DNA of 24,740 nucleotides from a virus, in IMG/VR virus record IMGVR_UViG_3300006789_000148, positions 1 to 24,740 of that record, one strand, 5' to 3'. Every line of letters begins with the position of its first letter. Within the stretch, counting starts at the first letter, position 1. A program made the translations under genes and the position numbers. Under the pieces are notes generated by a model that saw only the letters and a list, made by a program, of their open reading frames with translations, was not told the origin of the DNA and did no database searches. Positions 5,903 through 14,269 of the stretch are shown here, in pieces.

Positions 5903-7120
5903 TTATGCAGTCTCAAGTGCTGTTTTAGCTGTGCTAAACGTTCCTTGTACAATTGCATTTGGTTGGTAGTTTGTCAACGCGATTCTTTCTGAAACTTTTA
6001 CAGTTACGAATCCATCTCTGAAGTTAGTAGAATCTTCTCTTGAGAATTCAACAGAAAGGTTTTCTCTAATCCAAAGTTGTGTCGCTTGATTTAAATCTCC
6101 CACTAGGAATTTGCCGTTTGTAACTGCCGTATTTGCAACGACTGGCACTCCCATTATAGTTGGAACTAAACCTGAATAAATTTGATTTCTCAAATACTCA
6201 TTAGTAGTTGCCTTTAATAATGCGATTTTGTGTAAATCAGTTGGGTTAACTAAAATTGTACTTGCTTGGTAGTTAGATAATGCTAACTGGTTACAAGCAG
6301 CTACAAGTACGTCATACTCATTTGCTGATTCAACTGCTTGGTAAAAAGCACCAGAAGAAGAAGTTACAAATGCAGCTCCGTCCGTAAATAATCCATCAAG
6401 ATTTGGCGATGAACCATCTCCGTTAAGGATTTCGTTATCTTCAATTGATAAAACTTTACCTGGAACTCTAGCAGAAAGGTAAGATGATAATTGTGGTGTA
6501 TCAGCTAACATTTCTTCTGTTATTCTCATAAAAGTACCAATTTTTTCAACATTTACTGAAGTTGCAGTAATATCAAAATCTGACGCAGGAAGGGTTGAAC
6601 CTTGAGCCGTAGCAGCTGCTCCGTCATCATAAGCTGACTCTTTTGGGAATCTAATTGTTTGTGCATCTGTGCTTCCATTAGGAATTAAATTTCTAATGTG
6701 TACACTTCTTGATGGGTCAAACTTAAAGTCTGGAATAACTGTCTCTGCAGCAACAACGCCAGAATAAGCGTTTGCCATAGTCATATCCCCTGCTTTCATC
6801 TCAAACTTTGCAGCGTTTGAGTTACCTTTTAATAAGCTCTCAATTGCACCATCGTTGATGCTTTTAATTAAAGAACTTTTAAAGTTAGTTGGTTGGCTAG
6901 ATGAAACTGCTTTCTTTTGAGCAACTTCAAATGAATCCATCCTTTTTGTAGCATCATCGTGTTTCGCTAAAAACTCTTTGCTTAAGTTATCAATCTCACT
7001 TTTTAATGAAGTTTCGATTTCTCCTTTAGCGTTATCTTTAGCTTGACCGAATGCTTTTTCAATTTTTGAGTCGACTATATCTCCGATTTGGTCTAACTCT
7101 TTTTTGATTTCTTCGTTCAT
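5903..7120 (-). CDS. Major capsid protein, HK97 fold
   Basis: A 405-residue protein. Residues 1-70 are charged and helical (coiled-coil-like: KKELDQIGDIVDSKIEKAF and on to KRMDSFEVAQKK), matching the HK97 delta domain that acts as a built-in scaffold and is normally removed by the prohead protease encoded just upstream. A linker (about 71-110) leads to the body, with SVHIRNLIP (N-arm/E-loop region), ATSVNVEKIGTFMRITEEML, ILNGDGSSPNLDGLF and the C-terminal FRDGFVTVKVSERIALTNYQ strands typical of Phage_capsid family members. Position after portal, MuF and protease is standard. A strong terminator follows. Confidence 0.92.
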   Translation of the reverse strand: MNEEIKKELDQIGDIVDSKIEKAFGQAKDNAKGEIETSLKSEIDNLSKEFLAKHDDATKRMDSFEVAQKKAVSSSQPTNFKSSLIKSINDGAIESLLKGNSNAAKFEMKAGDMTMANAYSGVVAAETVIPDFKFDPSRSVHIRNLIPNGSTDAQTIRFPKESAYDDGAAATAQGSTLPASDFDITATSVNVEKIGTFMRITEEMLADTPQLSSYLSARVPGKVLSIEDNEILNGDGSSPNLDGLFTDGAAFVTSSSGAFYQAVESANEYDVLVAACNQLALSNYQASTILVNPTDLHKIALLKATTNEYLRNQIYSGLVPTIMGVPVVANTAVTNGKFLVGDLNQATQLWIRENLSVEFSREDSTNFRDGFVTVKVSERIALTNYQPNAIVQGTFSTAKTALETA

Positions 7121-7121
7121 T

Positions 7122-7811
7122 TTATTTTAATTTATTGATTAAATAATTATAGATTTCACTATCATCTTTTTTAACTTCTCTCGGCTCTGTGACTTCTATT
7201 TGTGTCGGCAAAGTGAGTAATGATGCAAAAATTGATTTTAGTTTTACAAGCTCCGATTCAATGGCATAACCCAAATCATCTGAAATTTGTCCTTTTCTAA
7301 TAACCTTAACAAGATTGTCATATCTCTTTAATACTTTCTCACTGTCATAGTTTCCTTTGACATCTAAAAGTATTGCTTGGTCATTTGCAGCAAGTGTTAC
7401 AGCACTAATTTCATAAAGTTTAACTTCATTAATTTGTCTGTATTCACCGCTGTTGTCTTTTTGTATTGGCAAAATACCAACACTATTTTCTGTTATAACT
7501 CCTGCCTTCATAAGTTCGATTACATCTTTCCCAAGAGTTGTTTTAGGGATTTCAGCTTCAAAATATAAACCTTTGTCATCCTCGCCAAGGTTTACAATTT
7601 TACCTAGAGGTTTATCCATATCGTGCTGATAAAGATATTTAACTCTACTTCCGTTTTCTTCAATTGTCTTTTTATAAGCGCCACGATTAATGATGTCACC
7701 ATCACTATCTACGTTACCAAATACAGAACCATATCCTTTTACGATTCCAGCTTTTTCATCAGCATCGATTAAATCACCGAGTTGAGTTTGTTTAAATATC
7801 ATTTTTTCCAT
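7122..7811 (-). CDS. Prohead protease, HK97 family (peptidase S78)
   Basis: A 229-residue protein. The protease core is at about residues 20-150: GIVKGYGSVFGNVDSDGDII (N-terminal strand with the 'd' loop), VKYLYQHD (catalytic His63), ITENSVGI (catalytic Ser110) and EVKLYEISAVTLAAN, which holds the third element and the typical 'E-I-S-x-V-x-x-A-N' closing motif. It cleaves the scaffold domain of the capsid protein during head maturation. The C-terminal 80 residues are helical and charged. It stops 1 nt before the capsid start, so the two are translated from the same message. Confidence 0.92.
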   Translation of the reverse strand: MEKMIFKQTQLGDLIDADEKAGIVKGYGSVFGNVDSDGDIINRGAYKKTIEENGSRVKYLYQHDMDKPLGKIVNLGEDDKGLYFEAEIPKTTLGKDVIELMKAGVITENSVGILPIQKDNSGEYRQINEVKLYEISAVTLAANDQAILLDVKGNYDSEKVLKRYDNLVKVIRKGQISDDLGYAIESELVKLKSIFASLLTLPTQIEVTEPREVKKDDSEIYNYLINKLK

Positions 7812-7830
7812 AGTACAAATTTATAAAATA

Positions 7831-8691
7831 TTATTCTATTATTTCTTGAGCAACTTCTCCTGCTATATATGTATAGGCTAACCCCTCTAATAGATTGCTT
7901 TGAACAGTTTCAGGTTCTTCTTTTGGAAAGGAAGCACTTGAGCATCTGCAGTTTATTACATTGGCAGCTGAAGCGTTTGAATCACCAGGCATCATTAATT
8001 CTTCTCCTCCAACTCTAAAGTAATCTTTTTGGTCAACGATTTGTCCATTTGCAGCAGCGTGGTCAGGTCTTGTTCTTGAATCTAAAGCCGCAAACCATTC
8101 TTTTTGAAGATTGTTAAGCCCAAAAGTATCAATAGCCGTTTGTTGTGTTGCATAATTAGCAGCTAAAGTTGATTCAGTTCTAATTATACGTTGAGCATTT
8201 GTTTTTGATAAATTATTAAATTTTTGTCTCAATATCCTTTGAGCTTGTCTTTCATTAAGAGCATTAAAATCAGGATTCTTTACAAGTCTCTGAAAAACAT
8301 TCTTTAATTCCTTTCTTCTGTTACCAGAAACACTGACAACTCTTTCAGCGGCAATTTTACTTGCTATGTAAGAATATTTTTGCGCCCATATTGATTCGTC
8401 TGTAGTTTGCTTGTCAATTAGTTTTTCAAAGTTTTTTTGATACCATTTTGTAAATCGAATTCCAATGTTTACATAGATGTCATTGTATATATTTGTAACA
8501 TCTAATTCTTTAAACAAACCCTCGTAATTAGAGATTTTTTTAGTAGATAAATAATCGTCTATGCCTTTGTAGTATTCCCCACGAAAATACCTAGCAACTT
8601 TTGATATTTCTTTTCTTTCTGCAATATCAAGCTGATTCTCAAAGTTTTTTTGCCAATCCTTTTTGACTTGTTTAATTATTTGATTCCTCAT
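7831..8691 (-). CDS. MuF-like minor head protein
   Basis: About 286 residues from ATG 8691; a further ATG at 8733 would add 14 residues. I prefer 8691 because the extra stretch overlaps the conserved end of the portal protein. The N-terminal 150 residues are helical and basic. The C-terminal part carries the Phage_Mu_F signature: TNAQRIIRTESTLAANYATQ, WFAALDSRTRPDHAAANGQ, GDSNASAANVINCRCSSASF. The last element is the metal-like Cys/His cluster of the family. Such proteins sit inside the head near the portal and may enter the cell with DNA. It lies between portal and protease, the usual place. Confidence 0.85.
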   Translation of the reverse strand: MRNQIIKQVKKDWQKNFENQLDIAERKEISKVARYFRGEYYKGIDDYLSTKKISNYEGLFKELDVTNIYNDIYVNIGIRFTKWYQKNFEKLIDKQTTDESIWAQKYSYIASKIAAERVVSVSGNRRKELKNVFQRLVKNPDFNALNERQAQRILRQKFNNLSKTNAQRIIRTESTLAANYATQQTAIDTFGLNNLQKEWFAALDSRTRPDHAAANGQIVDQKDYFRVGGEELMMPGDSNASAANVINCRCSSASFPKEEPETVQSNLLEGLAYTYIAGEVAQEIIE

Positions 8692-10429
8692 TGTCTGAAA
8701 TTCTTCTAGCCCAAGAAACCATTGATTTACCACCCCATAGATTATAAGCTACATAACCATTATCTTTCCAAGGCTCGTTCTTGTATTCTTCAGATATTTT
8801 AGCATTATCCTCGTGTCTAGCTAAAAAACTATTGATTCTTTTGACAGTATCTAAAGACAATGATTCACGACTTGCTAATTGATTAGCTCTTTCCCATCCA
8901 ACTCTAGTTCCGCCTTTTACAACATCTCTTCCGTATTTCTCTCTCCATTCTAACATTCTTCTTGCATTGTTAGTGGCACCTTGTGGATAATCATTATAAG
9001 TTTCTTGCTTTATCTCTTTCTTTACAACTTCTTGCTTTTCTTCTTTAAACAAAGAACTAAAGTCAATATCAACACTTTTAGGCTCTTCTGGAATAACTAA
9101 ATCTTGATTATCTAATGGTAAAAAAGTAGAAGGAATATAATAATCATTCATTTCTTGAGTATCTTCATCAGCACCATAACTCATTGCTGCTCTTTTTTCA
9201 TTTGGAGTAAGCCACCAGGCTTGTGTCATTTGATTTACCACTTTATCCATTTCTTCTTGAAGCTCTGGAATGTTTGTATAATCAAAATCAATATAAAGTT
9301 TGTCTCCATATTGAGGAGTTAACCATCTGTTTAGCTCATCTTTAATTTTATTAAGCTCTGGTATTACAGAGTTAACATAAAGAGATTTTTTTGCCTCATT
9401 CATATTGTTATATGTAGATGAGTCAGTATTATTAAGTAATTGAACAGGCACGTTGTAAATATTACATAAATCTTTAATACTTGCATTATATTGCTCGATA
9501 AGAGATAAATCTGAAGCATTTAAACCAAAATTCACCCAAGATAATTTTTTAGGTGTAATTATTACATCACCTGCATTATTAGCTCCTTGATATTGTTGTC
9601 TAAACTTATCTTTTAGTTGTCTTGCTTGTACTTCATTTAAATCACCCTCATCGCTCATTAAAACACCTCTTGCTGTTTGGTTTTGTAAATATCTTACTCC
9701 AGTAGTTAAGGCTTCATTATTAGCATCTAAACTTCTTAAACCTGCTTTAAGTGGTGACATTCCGTAAAGGTGCGAACCAGTGCCATCGTAATATGGGTTA
9801 AAGTCTTTTATATGACAAACATCTTCTGAATCTATTTTATATTCTCCATTATAATCAAGAGTATAGTATTTAATTGGGTCAAATATTCCTCCGCTGTTTA
9901 TCTCTACGCTTTGAGATGGCAATACATAAAGTTCAGAGTATTTGTTTTGATTTGGTCCAGATTCTGGAGAAATACCATATATATATCTGTTACCAGTTAA
10001 TTTTCCAAACGCTACAACTTCTTGAAGCCAAGCATTGTAAGATTGCGCAGGATTAGGTCTGTTTAAAAGCTGGTGTAATTCTGTATCTTCAACTTCAATA
10101 AGTGCCTTCTTTTGTAATATTTTTGATTGCAGCATTGCATTTGAATTAAAGTTACCGCTTGTCATTGACTTGTATCTCTTTAACTCATTATCATTTTTTA
10201 CTTCATAAACCATAAAAGGAATTGTTGAAGCTGTTTTTGTAATTAAATTAACAATCGAATAAATTGTTGAATTAAAACGATACCCCTTATTTATATAAGT
10301 GTCATCATTCTCTGGGTTCCAGACAATAGAATCCCCAAGGAAATTATATATTGCTTTGTTAAAGTTTACATTAGTTTGTTGCGCGTTTTTAGAAACAAAA
10401 TTTCTAAATCTATCTAGTATTGATGCCAT
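8672..10429 (-). CDS. Portal protein (HK97 family) with a C-terminal extra domain
   Basis: A 585-residue protein. Residues about 30-440 match an HK97-type portal: YNAWLQEVVAFGKLTGNRYI, LPSQSVEINSGG, DVCHIKDFNPYYDG, YGMSPLKAGLRSL, YNVPVQLLNNTDSSTYNNMN (typical N-N-x-x-x-S-T-Y-N-N) and MTQAWWLTPNEKRAAM. It forms the dodecameric DNA entry channel. A charged linker (about 440-477) leads to a second domain at about 478-585 with conserved-looking blocks YPQGATNNARRMLEW, TRVGWERANQLA, SFLARHEDNAK and EPWKDNGYVAYNLWGG. I recall this domain on other phage head proteins but do not know its function. The start follows AAAATAAAATAA, and the stop overlaps the MuF gene. Confidence 0.93.
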   Translation of the reverse strand: MASILDRFRNFVSKNAQQTNVNFNKAIYNFLGDSIVWNPENDDTYINKGYRFNSTIYSIVNLITKTASTIPFMVYEVKNDNELKRYKSMTSGNFNSNAMLQSKILQKKALIEVEDTELHQLLNRPNPAQSYNAWLQEVVAFGKLTGNRYIYGISPESGPNQNKYSELYVLPSQSVEINSGGIFDPIKYYTLDYNGEYKIDSEDVCHIKDFNPYYDGTGSHLYGMSPLKAGLRSLDANNEALTTGVRYLQNQTARGVLMSDEGDLNEVQARQLKDKFRQQYQGANNAGDVIITPKKLSWVNFGLNASDLSLIEQYNASIKDLCNIYNVPVQLLNNTDSSTYNNMNEAKKSLYVNSVIPELNKIKDELNRWLTPQYGDKLYIDFDYTNIPELQEEMDKVVNQMTQAWWLTPNEKRAAMSYGADEDTQEMNDYYIPSTFLPLDNQDLVIPEEPKSVDIDFSSLFKEEKQEVVKKEIKQETYNDYPQGATNNARRMLEWREKYGRDVVKGGTRVGWERANQLASRESLSLDTVKRINSFLARHEDNAKISEEYKNEPWKDNGYVAYNLWGGKSMVSWARRISDNEESNN

Positions 10430-10462
10430 CTATACATTTATTTTATTTTACAAAAATAATAA

Positions 10463-11638
10463 TTAAATTACAAAGAAGTTTTGCTTCTTTCCATATTGAG
10501 AATAAACGCCATAACGAATGCTATCCATAGCGTGATTAAACTTGTCTTTTGGCTTGTTTACAATTGTACCATCTTTTAGTTCTTCCCAGTAATAATTATT
10601 ATATTCTTTTATTATATTTTTTGATTCCTTGCTTACATAAACATCAAATTCCTTAAGTAAGCTAATTCCTGCATTTATTGAACCCTGTCCTTTAATTGCT
10701 GGTTTAATTAATAGTCCATCTCTTTTTATTTGTTCGATAGATTTTGGCTCTGCGGCATCTGCATAAAACAAAACATCTTCATAACCTAACTTTTTAAAAT
10801 ATTCTACTAAATCGGAATTTGTCATTCCTTTTTTGTATAGTAATTCGTGAATAAACAACTTATCATTTTTTTTAAATATTAAAGTAGCTGCAGATTCATC
10901 ATTGCTGAATCCAAAATCAAGTCCTATCACAGCTTCTGCTGCTGGGTCAAATTCTGGAAATTCATCATAAGGTAAGAAATTCCAATTATTAAATATTTGT
11001 CTGGCGCTATATACAGCTTTTTGTCCCTCTCCATAAACTCTCCAATAATCAGGGTCTCTTGCTTTCATTCTCTCAATCTCAAAAACTAAATCTTTAGAAA
11101 GAAATTTATTGTCTTTATAGGTTGTTATCCAAGTATCACAATCTACTCTGGGAATTATCTCATCATATATCCAGTGGACTGGGTCTGAAGGGTTAAAATC
11201 AAGAATTAGGAAATCAGTACATCTCATATTTATTTGCCTAAAATCTTCTATGTTTAATTCATTAGCTTCATTTAAAAAAGCAATGTTTCTTTTTCGTCCT
11301 CTAATCTTTTGTGGTTCATCTACTGATAGAAACTCAACAATATGGTCTCCGTAAGTAAAAGTATTCTCTGCCTTATTGTGTGTGCCTTCAAAATATAAAC
11401 CTGTTTGTTGTAAAATTAAAACAAAGTCACGAAGAACTGAACCTTTTAGAGCTGGAAGTGTTTTTCTTACAATAGAGATAATTAAAGGCTCTTTAGTAGA
11501 TGTCAAAAGATAAGTCAGGTATTGACATATAGCAAAAGTTTTCCCACTTCGGGTTCCTCCTTGATGAATCTTAAAACGCTTGTTCGATTCTATTAAGTCG
11601 TAGAATTGTCTGTTGCATCTTTGTTCGATGGCTTCCAT
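10463..11638 (-). CDS. terL: Terminase large subunit
   Basis: A 391-residue packaging motor. ATPase motifs: Walker A GGTRSGKT (residues 27-34) and Walker B IAFLNE (119-124), with the coupling motif near LDFNPSDP. The C-terminal RNase-H-like nuclease carries acidic residues at VIGLDFGFS (Asp241), LFYADAAEP (Asp294) and NHAMDSIRYG (Asp372). Length and order fit the PBSX/Terminase_3-type group. With the portal it pumps DNA into the prohead. The start overlaps the small subunit gene by 46 nt, which suggests coupled translation. Portal follows after 33 nt. Confidence 0.95.
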   Translation of the reverse strand: MEAIEQRCNRQFYDLIESNKRFKIHQGGTRSGKTFAICQYLTYLLTSTKEPLIISIVRKTLPALKGSVLRDFVLILQQTGLYFEGTHNKAENTFTYGDHIVEFLSVDEPQKIRGRKRNIAFLNEANELNIEDFRQINMRCTDFLILDFNPSDPVHWIYDEIIPRVDCDTWITTYKDNKFLSKDLVFEIERMKARDPDYWRVYGEGQKAVYSARQIFNNWNFLPYDEFPEFDPAAEAVIGLDFGFSNDESAATLIFKKNDKLFIHELLYKKGMTNSDLVEYFKKLGYEDVLFYADAAEPKSIEQIKRDGLLIKPAIKGQGSINAGISLLKEFDVYVSKESKNIIKEYNNYYWEELKDGTIVNKPKDKFNHAMDSIRYGVYSQYGKKQNFFVI

Positions 11639-11970
11639 TCAATAAGAGTTGATTTTATTCCTCCTTTATGTTTTATTTCTTGTCTTGTTCCATTTAGTCT
11701 ATGAGCTTCGTGGTCCTCACTAATCATTTTCATTGCAGCTATTTGAAGTGATGGAACTTCTGAATCAATCCAATTGTTCAGCATTTTAACTTTCTTATTC
11801 ACACGATTTTCTTCTATTGCCTTTTTTATAGAGTCAACTTCGTGTAATTTATGATTATAAAAAGTTTCCTTGGAGCAAGGTAAATATGCAATTATATGCT
11901 CTATAAACATAAGTTTATGCTTTTTTACTGCTAATAAAGTTTTTTTAATTAAATCGTCTGTTTTATACAT
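11593..11970 (-). CDS. terS: Putative terminase small subunit
   Basis: A 125-residue protein directly before the large subunit. The N-terminal part (LIKKTLLAVKKHKLMFIEHI; YLPCSKETFYNHKLHEVDSI) reads as a helix-turn-helix type fold, followed by KKAIEENRVNKKVKMLNNWI and a stretch SLQIAAMKMISEDHEAHRLN, a pattern I associate with small terminase proteins of flavobacterial phages. It would recognise phage DNA at the start of packaging. The C-terminal ~35 residues are polar. Position and the 46-nt overlap with terL support it. DNA specificity is not deducible. Confidence 0.75.
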   Translation of the reverse strand: MYKTDDLIKKTLLAVKKHKLMFIEHIIAYLPCSKETFYNHKLHEVDSIKKAIEENRVNKKVKMLNNWIDSEVPSLQIAAMKMISEDHEAHRLNGTRQEIKHKGGIKSTLIEWKPSNKDATDNSTT

Positions 11971-12133
11971 AGTTACGCCAAATTATAGATATTCCAAAAA
12001 AACCGAAAAAAAATTGTATCATATTTTCCATTTCTTCAATTTCTTCTCCTTCAAATGTATCCATTTCTGTGTTCCAGTAAGAAACACCAAATACAAGACC
12101 ATACATCGGAAAGAAAATTATTTCCCAGTTCAT
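11963..12133 (-). CDS. Small membrane protein, 56 aa
   Basis: The ORF runs from ATG 12133 to a TAA at 11963-11965 and overlaps the terS start by 8 nt (ATGTATAA). The product begins MNWEIIFFPMYGLVFGVSYW, has an acidic middle (EMDTFEGEEIEEMENM, about residues 23-38) and ends with a second hydrophobic segment (IQFFFGFFGISIIW, about 39-52). Two membrane helices with an acidic loop are the best reading. It fills the gap between the helicase and terS with the usual tight spacing, so I accept it as a real gene. Its role is unknown. Confidence 0.65.
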   Translation of the reverse strand: MNWEIIFFPMYGLVFGVSYWNTEMDTFEGEEIEEMENMIQFFFGFFGISIIWRNYV

Positions 12134-12149
12134 AATGTAAAATTACTAA

Positions 12150-13823
12150 TTAAAAAGGAATATTATCTTTTATTACTTCAAATCGTTGTTTATGTTTATC
12201 AATTGATTTGTATACACCTCCATTATTAAAATCAGGTGCAATCATAAAGTCACCTTGTTTACCATTTTCTTTTCTTTTAACTTTTTGAACATATATGCTT
12301 ACACTGTCAGAGCCGTAAATAGTTTTTTGCCCAATATTTCTGTAAACAGTAACACAATTGTATGCTTTGTTAAAGAAGTCACTTGACTGGGAAATATCAT
12401 AAGGATTTGGCACTCTATATTTGCCCTCATTAGATTCCATTTTTCTAGGGTGAGCAACTAAAAATAAGTGTGTTTTAGTTTGTTGGCAGAACTGTGTTAT
12501 TTCAGAAAGTAATTTACCGACATAAGTAAAATCTTTTTGCTGTGAATGGTCAAGCATATTCCAAGGGTCAATGACACAAATATTAATTCCGTTAGTAAAT
12601 ACAAGCTGTTTAAATTTATCAAGAATTGATTTAAGTGATAAATTATTTAAATCTATTTTAACAAAGTAAAAATGTTCTTTAATAAAGTCCTTTGTATTGT
12701 TAAGAGTATCGTTATCACAATCTCTTTCATTAAGTTTATTAGCTATTCTTTTTATATGAGCCTCATAAGGATAGGATTCGGGAGTAAACATTCCGATTCG
12801 AAAATTTTGGTTTGTTGCAAGATTAACACAAACTTGGTCTATCCAATCGGATTTTCCAGCATTAGGAATTCCAGTGACAACACTCCATTCTCCCATAGAT
12901 ATATTAATATATTCTTTAGAGTCGCCTATTTTAATGTCATAATTTTTAATTCCGTTATCATTAAAATTTAAAACATTATCCCATATATCATCTATGTTTA
13001 CTATTCCTTCAACTGGAAAAGTTTTAGGTTTGTTTAATATTTCACGAAGTTCTGTAGGACCTTTGCTTACTAATATTTCATTTGCATCTTTGAACTCTCC
13101 AAACTCTATATATTTACATCTGTGTTGACCAAATCTTCTTGCAAGTTCATTGCGAAGTTGTAGTCCAGCCTGGTCATTATCAGTGCATAAAATAATACAT
13201 TTTTTCTTTTCAAAATACTCATAGCAATTATCTAAATAATCAAGCCTTTGATTACCAAGAGAAGCGCCATTAGGAACACTACAAACACTATATATTCCTG
13301 CTTCGTGTAGTGAAAGAGCATCCATTTCCCCTTCGGTAATATAAATTGTGTCCATTTCTTTAATATTGTCAAGACCATAAAAAATTAATTCAGCATCTTT
13401 AACCATTTTAAAGTTCTTTTCAGCATCTCTAAATTTTACATTTACAAGTTCGCCTTTACGATAATAATTAAAGTTTACAGCATTTCTTCTTTTTTCTATT
13501 TGCGGAAAATATTCTTTAGATTCACCTATTTTCCAATGAGCTACAGTTGCCTCGGAAACACCTCTTTTTGCAAACCATTTTACAAGCCTTTCAGAAACAT
13601 CAGCATTTACCTTTACAGGTTTTATATATTCTTTCTTTTTAGTAAGATTTACATTACCTGACCAATCACAATGATGACAATTATATAAACCTTTTTCGGT
13701 GTTTACTGATAAACATCTATCGGATTTATTTTTTCTTGTTGGCGAACATTTTGGACAGGTTAGTTTTAAGTCGCCACTTCGTCCTTTGGTATCAATACCA
13801 TACTCTAAAAATTTCTCAAACAT
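12150..13823 (-). CDS. Primase-helicase (T7 gp4/Twinkle-like)
   Basis: A 557-residue replicative enzyme with three parts. The N-terminal zinc ribbon (about 20-60) has CPKC at 23-26 and CHHC at 49-52. The TOPRIM primase domain follows, with YITEGEMDAL (Glu164) and CTDNDQAG (DxD at 215-217). The RecA-like hexameric helicase has Walker A GIPNAGKS (318-325), Glu349 in MFTPES, Walker B INICVIDPWNM (Asp419) and FLVAHPRKM (His458). It unwinds DNA at the fork and makes primers. The family is well known from T7-like and many siphophages. The HTH replication protein upstream may load or position it at the origin. Confidence 0.93.
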   Translation of the reverse strand: MFEKFLEYGIDTKGRSGDLKLTCPKCSPTRKNKSDRCLSVNTEKGLYNCHHCDWSGNVNLTKKKEYIKPVKVNADVSERLVKWFAKRGVSEATVAHWKIGESKEYFPQIEKRRNAVNFNYYRKGELVNVKFRDAEKNFKMVKDAELIFYGLDNIKEMDTIYITEGEMDALSLHEAGIYSVCSVPNGASLGNQRLDYLDNCYEYFEKKKCIILCTDNDQAGLQLRNELARRFGQHRCKYIEFGEFKDANEILVSKGPTELREILNKPKTFPVEGIVNIDDIWDNVLNFNDNGIKNYDIKIGDSKEYINISMGEWSVVTGIPNAGKSDWIDQVCVNLATNQNFRIGMFTPESYPYEAHIKRIANKLNERDCDNDTLNNTKDFIKEHFYFVKIDLNNLSLKSILDKFKQLVFTNGINICVIDPWNMLDHSQQKDFTYVGKLLSEITQFCQQTKTHLFLVAHPRKMESNEGKYRVPNPYDISQSSDFFNKAYNCVTVYRNIGQKTIYGSDSVSIYVQKVKRKENGKQGDFMIAPDFNNGGVYKSIDKHKQRFEVIKDNIPF

Positions 13824-13834
13824 TCTCTTTTGTT

Positions 13835-14266
13835 TTAAAATTTACACTTAACTATATTGTAAAATTTGCCTATATCATTTAAACAAGTTATTAATTTTTG
13901 TTTTCTTTTTGACCATTTACCTTGAAAATATATTTCAGTAACGGTACAAAGTTTTAAAGGTATATCGGTTTTTTTATTACGATGGTCGTGTTCTACCTTT
14001 AGAATTAAACCGTTTTTATCTTTTTCATTATTCCAAGCATTGCAAATACGTTCCAACATTAATCTTTGACCGGTTGGTATTTGTTTGTCTTTAATTTTAA
14101 TTTCCATTAGAATTAAGAGCTTGTTATCAAATTCAAGTACTGCATCAATATCCGAAGGGTGCATATTTTTATTTTGTACACCTTCAAAATCAATGGCTTG
14201 AACTACTTTATCACTGTCGTTTATTAACCCCATATTTTCCATTAAATCCATTATTATTAAATCCAT
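13835..14266 (-). CDS. PD-(D/E)XK-like phage protein, 143 aa
   Basis: The core reads HPSDIDAVLEFDNKLLILME, then IKIKDKQIPTGQRLMLERIC. Asp residues before the strand, then E-x-K in ILMEIKIKD, then the conserved-looking PTGQRL helix, fit a PD-(D/E)XK nuclease fold of the type seen in phage replication modules. The rest is basic, ending in VKCKF. It may act on replication or recombination intermediates together with the nucleases upstream. Activity is inferred from the motif only. It lies between the HTH replication gene (3 nt gap) and the primase-helicase. Confidence 0.6.
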   Translation of the reverse strand: MDLIIMDLMENMGLINDSDKVVQAIDFEGVQNKNMHPSDIDAVLEFDNKLLILMEIKIKDKQIPTGQRLMLERICNAWNNEKDKNGLILKVEHDHRNKKTDIPLKLCTVTEIYFQGKWSKRKQKLITCLNDIGKFYNIVKCKF

Positions 14267-14269
14267 AAA

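Noticed and set aside
11870-12229. Plus-strand ORF of 119 aa
   Set aside because: Shadow of terS, the small membrane protein and the end of the helicase gene. It is rich in Tyr, Leu and Ile because of AT-rich antisense sequence, and no family pattern is seen.
12672-12971. Plus-strand ORF of 99 aa
   Set aside because: Antisense to the helicase domain, whose motifs are clearly on the minus strand.
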